From contig DAHVPA010000040.1 of NCBI GenBank assembly GCA_027318525.1, forward strand, positions 1 to 12,107: a DNA stretch of 12,107 nt. Direction: 5' to 3'. Below the pieces are notes generated by a model. That model saw nothing but the letters and a program-made list of their open reading frames with translations. It did no database searches and was not told the DNA's origin. Each line of letters starts with the position of its first letter. Position 1 is the stretch's first letter. The DNA is from Candidatus Cloacimonadota bacterium (GTDB lineage: Bacteria; Cloacimonadota; Cloacimonadia; Cloacimonadales; Cloacimonadaceae). The translations under genes and the position numbers were made by a program. Shown piece after piece: positions 1 through 6,436 of the stretch.

Positions 1-423
1 TTCGGCAAGTGCGAGATTTTGTTCATAGTAAGCTATAACCTGCGCTATCGATAATGGTTTGGGCATTGGGATAGCGACATTTATATGCTCAGGAACAAAG
101 TGAACTGAACCAAGCACCAGGTCAAATCCCATCGCTTCAAGGATTGAATCTGCAAAAGGCTTTACTGCCTGAAAGTCACCAACTTCTATGCCGCAATGTA
201 GTTTGATTTGAGGATATTTTTGGCGATAATGCTGAATTGTGTTCATGTATTTTTGAAGAGGAGGGATGCCGTGTAAAGTTAGTTCCTGTGGTAATAAATC
301 AAGATGCTCAGTGATTGCAATTTCGGAATACCCGAGTTTTTGCATGGCTGGAAGCAGCTCCGATAGTAGCATAGAACTATCTGCACTGAAATCATTATTT
401 AGGTGAAAGTCACTTTTATTCAT
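1..423 (-). CDS. PHP-domain phosphoesterase, histidinol-phosphatase (HisK)-like, 3' end outside window
   Basis: The reading frame opens at the ATG at 421-423 and runs off the left edge without a stop, giving 141 visible residues. PHP hydrolases use a cluster of metal ions to cleave phosphoester bonds; the histidinol-phosphate phosphatase branch is the closest match by motif order. Visible motifs are DFHLNNDFSADS (residues 5-16), ITEH (37-40), CGIEVGD (77-83) and LGSVHF (104-109). These supply candidate metal ligands His7, His40, Glu80 and His108. Motif I of the family is normally H-x-H, but here the second position is Asn9. The start overlaps the stop of the upstream activase gene as ATGA, so translation is probably coupled; no strong Shine-Dalgarno sequence is seen. 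No other histidine-biosynthesis gene is in view, so the substrate is uncertain and another phosphoesterase role is possible. Confidence 0.85.
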   Translation of the reverse strand, partial: MNKSDFHLNNDFSADSSMLLSELLPAMQKLGYSEIAITEHLDLLPQELTLHGIPPLQKYMNTIQHYRQKYPQIKLHCGIEVGDFQAVKPFADSILEAMGFDLVLGSVHFVPEHINVAIPMPKPLSIAQVIAYYEQNLALAE

Positions 424-1196
424 AATGATTCTGCCGCCAAGATTGCAGCACCAAGAGCTCCGGTAATTTCCGGATTGGGAGGGGTTTGGATCAAACAACA
501 AAGCTTTTGTTCAAGTAGACGCTTCAAATCTTCGTTGAAGGCAACCCCGCCAGTAAAAGCAATTGGGGGGAGCCAATTGAGCTGATTGACCTGGGATACG
601 ATACGTTGAGCAATAGAAAGATTAACAGCTCTGGCAATATCCTCCGGGTTGTGATGGGAAGCAATTAAACCGATGATTTCAGATTCAGCGAAAACTACAC
701 AAGTGCTACTGAGAGATAACTCCAAAATTGATTTTGCTGCCAGCCCTGAAAGCTCTGAACAAGGAACTTCCAGTTTTAGAGCAACCATTTCCAAAAAGCG
801 ACCGGTGCCTGCTGCACATTTATCATTCATGGCAAAATCACTTACTTTACCCATGGTATCCAGAGAAATAACTTTACAATCCTGACCGCCGATATCGATG
901 ATTGTAAAACACTCCGGCAGTAAATAATGACAACCACGGGCATGACAACTGATTTCAGAAAGAGTTTTGGTGCTTTCAATTATGTTTCTACCATAGCCTG
1001 TTGCATAGAGAGCCAGATTCTGATTTGAATAATCAGGAATCTTTGCCATAATGAATTCAAATAATTTTCTTACAGTGTTTTGGGGATTGACGCCAGTGTC
1101 GCAATAATCTGATAAAAGCATACATTGACGCTGAATGTCCCAGACAGCAACTTTGGTATTGCGAGAGCCAATGTCTATTCCGGTTGTGTAGGGCAT
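420..1196 (-). CDS. HgdC/BadF-type ATP-dependent activase of a 2-hydroxyacyl-CoA dehydratase-like enzyme (ASKHA fold, 4Fe-4S)
   Basis: Proteins of this family are homodimeric iron-sulfur ATPases that inject one high-energy electron into a partner such as 2-hydroxyglutaryl-CoA dehydratase or benzoyl-CoA reductase. The 258-residue product has the full motif set: GIDIGSRNTK (6-15, phosphate 1), ATGYGR (65-70), SCHARG (83-88), DIGGQDCK (101-108), NDKCAAGTGRFLE (124-136), CVVFAESEIIGL (166-177), and near the C-terminus TGGVAFN and EITGALGAA. Cys127 and Cys166 are the expected ligands of the cluster shared between the two subunits. I chose the ATG at 1194-1196 over one 13 codons upstream because it follows the M16 stop by one base, has AGGA 8 bases upstream (1205-1208), and gives the usual family N-terminus. 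No dehydratase subunit is visible; it may lie left of the window. The 3' end overlaps the PHP gene by 3 bases. Confidence 0.92.
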   Translation of the reverse strand: MPYTTGIDIGSRNTKVAVWDIQRQCMLLSDYCDTGVNPQNTVRKLFEFIMAKIPDYSNQNLALYATGYGRNIIESTKTLSEISCHARGCHYLLPECFTIIDIGGQDCKVISLDTMGKVSDFAMNDKCAAGTGRFLEMVALKLEVPCSELSGLAAKSILELSLSSTCVVFAESEIIGLIASHHNPEDIARAVNLSIAQRIVSQVNQLNWLPPIAFTGGVAFNEDLKRLLEQKLCCLIQTPPNPEITGALGAAILAAESL

Positions 1197-1197
1197 A

Positions 1198-3810
1198 CTA
1201 TATTTCCTGATAAATCCTGATGTCTGCGGGATCAAACCAACGGGACATTATTTCCATAATGTCTTCCCGGGTCACAGAATCTATTCTGCTTTCCCTGGCG
1301 AGAAAGTATTCATAATCAAATCCCAAGGCACAAAGCAATGACAACGAACCAGCTTGCCAGCTCAAACTTTCCATATCAAAACGATGCATACCTTTTAGGT
1401 AGTTCTTAGCTGATTCCAGTTCGTGCATTGTAACTCCATTTTTTCTGATATCAGATAAAATCTCGAGTATTGTATCCCGTGCGTGCTTCTGGTCTTTTTT
1501 ATCACAGATGGCATAAGCATACCAGAAGCCCAAACCTTGCATGGAAGTGAAATCAAAACCTGTCTGATAAGCATAACCATATTGCTCGCGCAGTATAGAA
1601 AAAAACCGTGAAGATAGTTCCCCCCCGAGAATCTGAGATAAAATAAAGAATGCAGTGTTACCTTTAATATCTTCGGCAGGAGAGCTGAAAGCGCCAAGAA
1701 TCAAGTTTGATTGATCACTATTTGTTTTGACAGATTTGCCTCTTTGCTGATTGAGCTGATAAAATGGTTGATGGAAAGGCTTGGATCCATTTTGGTGCTT
1801 TGATGAAAAGATATTATTGCATGTGTCAGCCGCACGGTCAAAATCAAAATCACCTGTAATAGCCATTTTAAAATTATCTGGTGCATAATAAGTTGCGAAC
1901 CAGTCATTGATTTCAAGTATCGATCTTGCTTTGGTTTGCGACATATTGCCAAAAGGCTTATTTAAATTTGTATTTCTTCCTAAGAAAAACCTGTTCCAAC
2001 TGTTATAGGCATTATTGAAGGGAGATGCCTTTTCTTTTCGCAGGCTGTCATAAATATGTGATTTGATAAATTTCAGATAACGAGCTGGGAAGATTGGTTG
2101 AGACAAAATCTCAGCAGTAAGGTTGAGGAGCTCTCCCAAACGAAAGGTTAGACATTTTCCTTTCAGAGATGTAGTCTCTAAAGAGTGACTGACCTTGAGG
2201 TTAAAACCTTCAGATAAGCAGATTTTTTGGATTTGGTCATAATCATGTTTTGCTGTGCCGAACAATAGCAGATTTGAAGTTAAGTAATTAAGACCGATAT
2301 TCTCTAACGATTCTGTAAGCTGTGATGTTATCGTAGAAAGTGAAACTCCACAAACCGGTTTTCCAATCACTTTCCGCATCAATAACTGCATACCGCAATC
2401 TAAAATAACTGAATCAAAATCTCTAAGATTCTTTCTTGCAGATTTGCCAGACACAAAAGTAGAGCAAAGGTCAGTAGGAACAGATTTAAAAGAACTGTGT
2501 AGATTGTTAAGCGGATAAATCGGCCATTGATTATAGAGCTTTGTTATGTTCTTGGCTATAGTGCCAGGTAAGCTGCTTTCTCCTTGATGGAAAATTGCTA
2601 TATAATCAGTTCGCCAATATTGATTTAGGCACGTATTGATATCATTTTCGGTGATAGCTGAAATAGAATCAGGAAATGAATACAATTGGTTATATCCATT
2701 GGAGATTTCTTCGCTCGCTAAATTACCAGATATGCTTTCTATATATTCAAAGTCATAATACCATGTATAAATCAGCTCTTTTTTAACAAGTTCGATTTCA
2801 TTTGTTGTGAAAGGTTCTGCCACCAGGTTTTGCCATTCATCATAGATTGAGTATATAATATCAGGAACCACATCAGCAGAAACAGGTATTACTTGAATCA
2901 CCGTAATGCCTGGATTCACTCCACTAATTGAATACAGCTTGATTGATAACGCAGTCTTATCATGTTGAACCAATCGTTTGTATAATCTGCTTTGATTACC
3001 TGCAGCAAAAGCTTTGGTGATTATGGTCTGAACGTAGTTGTGAGGATGTGATTCTTGAAGTTCCGGAACAGTGAAAGCCAGATATTCACCTCGATTGATT
3101 CTTTTCAAAGAGAAAAGGCGAAAACCATGTTTCTCAATGTGATCATACTTTTCTGACGTTATAGTATCTATCATATTATGCCAATCTGAAAAACAACGTG
3201 TAACCTGTTTTCTAAGATTGTAAAGCTTAAAAACACCTGTTACAACGAGATAGGCATTAGCTGGCTGGTAATTGGTTTTGTAGAAATTGGAGAGTTTATT
3301 TACTGTAGCTGATAGTATTGTCTTTTCATTACCAAGCACTGGATTTTTAAGTGGATTATGTGTAAAAGTTACAGATTGAATCCAGTCAATAAAAGCAGAT
3401 TCAGGTTCATTGGCATATTGTTTTAGTTCTTCTATAATAATATCTTTCTCATTGACAAGGCTGTTTTTGGTAAAAACTGCTTTGTATGCCAACTCAGATA
3501 ATATGTTAATTCCTAATGTCAGATTTTCTTTGGGTATCAGGATATAATAACAAGTGGTATCATATTCTGTATAGGCATTAATGAAACCACCCTTGTATGT
3601 AATGAGGTCAGATAATTGATTGTCATGATATGACTGTGTATGCTTAAATACCAAATGCTCTATCATATGAGAATAACCAAGATTGGATACGGTTTCACAT
3701 ACCGAGCCGGTTTTAACAATCAGTTGAAGACAAACGATAGGATTAGATCCTTCAAATGCATATATGCACTTAAAGCCGTTAGGGAGAATAAAGTCGTCAG
3801 CTTGAATCAA
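1198..3810 (-). CDS. M16-family zinc metallopeptidase with two M16 repeats (PqqL/insulinase-like)
   Basis: The product is about 870 residues. The N-terminal M16 repeat carries the inverted zinc motif HMIEH (His48, Glu51, His52), with Glu127 or Glu128 in the usual place of the third ligand. A second repeat begins near residue 465. At the position matching the active-site helix (about 500-510) it has SNLLLFGT-type sequence and no HxxEH, so this half is probably non-catalytic. The LREQYGYAY stretch near residues 741-749 matches the conserved R/Y region of the C-terminal M16 domain. Such enzymes enclose unfolded peptides in a clam-shell chamber. No signal peptide or lipobox is evident, which suggests a cytoplasmic location. 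The start is unsure: the first possible codon after the in-frame folE2 stop that suits the family is TTG at 3808-3810, with no Shine-Dalgarno sequence, and the next in-frame Met is inside the zinc motif. It is followed after one base by the activase gene. Confidence 0.92.
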   Translation of the reverse strand: MIQADDFILPNGFKCIYAFEGSNPIVCLQLIVKTGSVCETVSNLGYSHMIEHLVFKHTQSYHDNQLSDLITYKGGFINAYTEYDTTCYYILIPKENLTLGINILSELAYKAVFTKNSLVNEKDIIIEELKQYANEPESAFIDWIQSVTFTHNPLKNPVLGNEKTILSATVNKLSNFYKTNYQPANAYLVVTGVFKLYNLRKQVTRCFSDWHNMIDTITSEKYDHIEKHGFRLFSLKRINRGEYLAFTVPELQESHPHNYVQTIITKAFAAGNQSRLYKRLVQHDKTALSIKLYSISGVNPGITVIQVIPVSADVVPDIIYSIYDEWQNLVAEPFTTNEIELVKKELIYTWYYDFEYIESISGNLASEEISNGYNQLYSFPDSISAITENDINTCLNQYWRTDYIAIFHQGESSLPGTIAKNITKLYNQWPIYPLNNLHSSFKSVPTDLCSTFVSGKSARKNLRDFDSVILDCGMQLLMRKVIGKPVCGVSLSTITSQLTESLENIGLNYLTSNLLLFGTAKHDYDQIQKICLSEGFNLKVSHSLETTSLKGKCLTFRLGELLNLTAEILSQPIFPARYLKFIKSHIYDSLRKEKASPFNNAYNSWNRFFLGRNTNLNKPFGNMSQTKARSILEINDWFATYYAPDNFKMAITGDFDFDRAADTCNNIFSSKHQNGSKPFHQPFYQLNQQRGKSVKTNSDQSNLILGAFSSPAEDIKGNTAFFILSQILGGELSSRFFSILREQYGYAYQTGFDFTSMQGLGFWYAYAICDKKDQKHARDTILEILSDIRKNGVTMHELESAKNYLKGMHRFDMESLSWQAGSLSLLCALGFDYEYFLARESRIDSVTREDIMEIMSRWFDPADIRIYQEI

Positions 3811-3831
3811 AATACTACACGATTGGAGAAG

Positions 3832-4623
3832 TCAAAGTTTTTTATAGGCGTATGCACTATGGTTGTGAATTGATTCAAAGTTTTCTGATTCTACTTCGAA
3901 GTGGATTATACGTTTATCTTTTTTTAACTTTATTGTTAAATCCCTGATGATGTCTTCTACAAATAAAGCATTTTCATATGCCTTTTCTGTTACATACTTT
4001 TCATCAGGACGTTTTAGCAATGGATAAATCTGACAACTGGCAGCATTTTCCACCAGATCAATCAATTCTTCGAGCCAGATGAAATGAATGTATTGAACGT
4101 GCAAGCTTACAAGTGACCTTTGATTGTGAGCCCCATAAGCGCTGATTTCTTTCGAACATGGACATAGCATTGTAACAGGGACCTTTACCCCTATCCAAAA
4201 TTCAAACTCAGTTGACTTGCTGGCTTTGAAACTGCATTCGTAATTCAAAAAAGAAGCTATACCTGATACAGGGGCTTTCTTTTTGATAAAGTAAGGGAAA
4301 GTAATTTCTATATAAGATGAGTTAGCTTTCAAAGAGTGTTTTATCTCATCGAGTAAGTTTTCTAATTGAAATATAATAACATCAGTATGATAATGATGAA
4401 GTATTTCAACAAATCTTGACATATGCGTCCCCCGATTGTAATGGGGAAGCTCTACATAAAAGTTTATGTCAGCAATTGTGTTTTGGATGGTATTATATCT
4501 GTCCGATACAACTATTGGATATTTAATTCCTTTTACACCAACCTTGTCAATCGTAACGTTTCTGTTATCTTTTTGATTTTGAAGATCGGGTATGTGTGCA
4601 GACGGTGTTTTAGCTTTTTTCAC
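3832..4623 (-). CDS. folE2: GTP cyclohydrolase IB (FolE2)
   Basis: FolE2 converts GTP to 7,8-dihydroneopterin triphosphate, the first step toward tetrahydrofolate and related pterins; it replaces FolE (type IA) in many bacteria. The 263-residue product matches family length. Landmarks are IPDLQNQKDNRNVTIDKVGVKG (11-32, the typical PDVQ...DKVG opening), ELPHYNRGTHMSRFVE (58-73), VTMLCPCSKEISAYGAHNQRS (150-170, with Cys154 and Cys156, one of which is the catalytic and metal-binding cysteine, and His166), and IHNHSAYA near the C-terminus. The start is GTG (4621-4623): no other start fits before the in-frame stop upstream, and an AAGG lies 12 bases away. The gene overlaps the end of apbE by 14 bp, so it is probably translationally coupled. 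Its TGA stop lies in the same frame as the following M16 gene. Confidence 0.96.
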   Translation of the reverse strand: MKKAKTPSAHIPDLQNQKDNRNVTIDKVGVKGIKYPIVVSDRYNTIQNTIADINFYVELPHYNRGTHMSRFVEILHHYHTDVIIFQLENLLDEIKHSLKANSSYIEITFPYFIKKKAPVSGIASFLNYECSFKASKSTEFEFWIGVKVPVTMLCPCSKEISAYGAHNQRSLVSLHVQYIHFIWLEELIDLVENAASCQIYPLLKRPDEKYVTEKAYENALFVEDIIRDLTIKLKKDKRIIHFEVESENFESIHNHSAYAYKKL

Positions 4624-5614
4624 TTTGTAAGATTGCCTTGATACCCTGGGTTTTTAGTGACAAGATAGCGTTGTTTTTCTGATAATAGATTATCATATTT
4701 GTATTAGGTATCGATTTAACTTTTTTCATAGCAAGTTCGGGATTCATCACAAAAAATGCAGTTGAAAAACCATCAGCAATTAAAGCTGAGGGATTCAAAA
4801 CTGTGACAGAAAAGACATTTTTTACTGGATAACCTGTGTGAGCATCAAGAATATGATGATAACGTTGACCTTCGTGATCAAAATACTGTTGATAGTCGCC
4901 AGATGTACCGATGGAGTTATTCTTGACTTGCAGTGTAGCTATCACTTCATTCATTAACCTTGGATGCTGGATTCCTACGATTTCAGGGAGCACATTATTT
5001 CCATAAAAGGTCATGCTGCTGTGGCAGTCAATAAAACCTTTATACAATCCCTGCGTTTTCATGTATTCTCTTGCTTTGTCAAGAATATAGCCTTTCGCAA
5101 GTGCCCCAAAGGTTAACTGCATTCCATAAGGTTTGTATAGATACTTGTCGTCATATCTGAGTCGATCATATCCTACTAATGTCAGTTTTTGTTTGATGAG
5201 TTGTGGATCAGGTAGTTGAGGATTTGCGCTACTGAACTGCCAAAGATCAAAGACCGGTTTAATTGTTACATCAAATCTACCGTCTGTCAAGCGATATAAG
5301 CTATCAGCCATCTGTAGCATCCGATAAGCATCGGGATGCATTGGATAACGGTATTTGTTGGTATTATTGACTGTGTAAAGCCAACCTCCAGGTTTGTAGT
5401 CATTTAAATCATTTTCCATGCTCTTTATATAGGCAAAAACCTTATCTATCTTTTGTCCTACATCTTTTGATCGGGATGTTGCTGATATCTTGACTATCGT
5501 ATCCATTAAATACTGTGATTTCTCTTCTGAATAGCTTCGTGTAATGAAGCGATAAGCACCATAAGCCATCACGGCTATCAATATTATTAATGATATTGTT
5601 TCTTTACGATTCAC
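4610..5614 (-). CDS. apbE: FAD:protein FMN transferase, membrane-anchored (ApbE)
   Basis: ApbE transfers FMN from FAD to a Ser/Thr of target flavoproteins such as the RnfG/NqrC subunits, on the outer face of the cytoplasmic membrane. The 334-residue product has an uncleaved-looking hydrophobic N-terminal segment (about 6-24) without a lipobox Cys, so it is probably a signal anchor. Family motifs: MDTIVKI (37-43), DGRFDVTIKP (111-120), FGALAKGYILD (169-179), GTSGDYQQYF (236-245), HHILDAHTGYP (253-263) and ADGFST (280-285), where Asp281 is a likely metal ligand. The FAD-contacting segment that usually contains Gly-Gly reads FIDCHSSMTFYG (194-205) here, which is unusual. The start is GTG (5612-5614), with AAGG 7 bases upstream, and overlaps the preceding gene as GTGA. 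No Rnf/Nqr target gene is in the window. Confidence 0.93.
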   Translation of the reverse strand: MNRKETISLIILIAVMAYGAYRFITRSYSEEKSQYLMDTIVKISATSRSKDVGQKIDKVFAYIKSMENDLNDYKPGGWLYTVNNTNKYRYPMHPDAYRMLQMADSLYRLTDGRFDVTIKPVFDLWQFSSANPQLPDPQLIKQKLTLVGYDRLRYDDKYLYKPYGMQLTFGALAKGYILDKAREYMKTQGLYKGFIDCHSSMTFYGNNVLPEIVGIQHPRLMNEVIATLQVKNNSIGTSGDYQQYFDHEGQRYHHILDAHTGYPVKNVFSVTVLNPSALIADGFSTAFFVMNPELAMKKVKSIPNTNMIIYYQKNNAILSLKTQGIKAILQSEKS

Positions 5615-6372
5615 GCTTTTACCTTGGTATCAAATACTTCATACTCTATCATAGTGTCTACATAATCTCTAATGGCAAACCAGGAATAGGGCAGTATAAC
5701 TGCCAGACATACGATAAACATAAGAGTGGCAAGGAGGTTTGCTACCAAGAGAATTAAACTCATCAGGAAGATATTCCACCTTACATCTCCAGCAGATTTG
5801 TAACTTAGTTTAATAGCTTTCCAGGCATTCAAACCATATCTTTCCATTAAAACCGGTACAGGTAAAACGATTGTAATCCAATAAATGACCAAAACCAGCC
5901 AGACTAATCTGAGGATGGGATCGCCAATACAGATATAGTGTATTGCCAGATAATATACTATTGATATTAGAGACAAGATCAGGTATTGAGGATAAAACTT
6001 GAACGAAGAAAAAAAGTCTGAAACATTAAGAGTATACCCATCTTTGTAACAAACAGCATGGAACGGAACAAGCAATATTGGAAGAAAGAAAATCCAGACC
6101 AAGTTTCGGATCAAGACTAACTGCCAGACGGGCAGAGCAGTAAGTGCAAAGTTGGTAATCCAAAGAATAAGAAATAGGGGTAAGGCCCCTGTCATTGTCG
6201 CCCAGATACCAACCGGCATATTTACACCTTTTAGTGGTTTATAGTTTTGCCAGGTTTTATTTAAACTCTTTGTTGCAGAGAGCTCATTTTTTAAAACTTC
6301 AGTGTTTTTTCCGCATTTAATACACCACAGATCATGAACTGCAAGCTTTTCATTGCATCGGGAACACCGCAT
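5611..6372 (-). CDS. Zinc-ribbon multi-pass membrane protein of unknown function
   Basis: I do not recognise a named family. The 253-residue product starts with a four-cysteine zinc-ribbon-like module (CxxC at residues 3-6 and 17-20). A linker of about 30 residues follows, then roughly five hydrophobic helices (about 57-80, 84-107, 128-150, 152-176 and 200-232). The section from about 182 to 240 (Ala-x-Lys-x-Ser, then a Trp, a long helix and a Pro-containing helix end) resembles the broad class of bacterial polytopic proteins with an N-terminal zinc ribbon and a DUF975/DUF4013-like membrane domain; this is a loose impression. The start is the ATG at 6370-6372, with a strong AAGGAG 7 bases upstream. 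Its end overlaps apbE by 4 bp, so it may act in the same process as that membrane enzyme, but nothing in the sequence proves it. Confidence 0.8.
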   Translation of the reverse strand: MRCSRCNEKLAVHDLWCIKCGKNTEVLKNELSATKSLNKTWQNYKPLKGVNMPVGIWATMTGALPLFLILWITNFALTALPVWQLVLIRNLVWIFFLPILLVPFHAVCYKDGYTLNVSDFFSSFKFYPQYLILSLISIVYYLAIHYICIGDPILRLVWLVLVIYWITIVLPVPVLMERYGLNAWKAIKLSYKSAGDVRWNIFLMSLILLVANLLATLMFIVCLAVILPYSWFAIRDYVDTMIEYEVFDTKVKA

Positions 6373-6436
6373 TATAACACTCCTTAATTAGAAACATTGT
6401 TACACATGAATGGCATAGCTGATGTTTTGTCAAACT
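6373..6436 (-). promoter_or_regulatory. Spacer between nrdJ and the zinc-ribbon gene with strong RBS and possible -35 box
   Basis: This 64-bp gap contains AAGGAG at 6380-6385, 7 bases before the ATG of the membrane-protein gene, the clearest Shine-Dalgarno sequence in the window. Right after the nrdJ stop there is a perfect TTGACA on the minus strand (6428-6433), but the sequence 16-18 bases downstream (around ATTCATGT) is a poor -10 match. A separate promoter for the six-gene run is possible but not shown. No hairpin with a T-tract is present, so read-through from nrdJ is also possible. Confidence 0.4.

Noticed and set aside
1197..1235. Longer start for the activase at 1233-1235
   Set aside because: It would overlap the M16 gene by 38 bp and add 13 residues not typical of the family; the ATG at 1194-1196 has a good RBS and the canonical N-terminus.
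1395..1952. Two minus-strand open frames inside the M16 gene
   Set aside because: They are in another frame of a gene with continuous M16 homology and have no domain features of their own.
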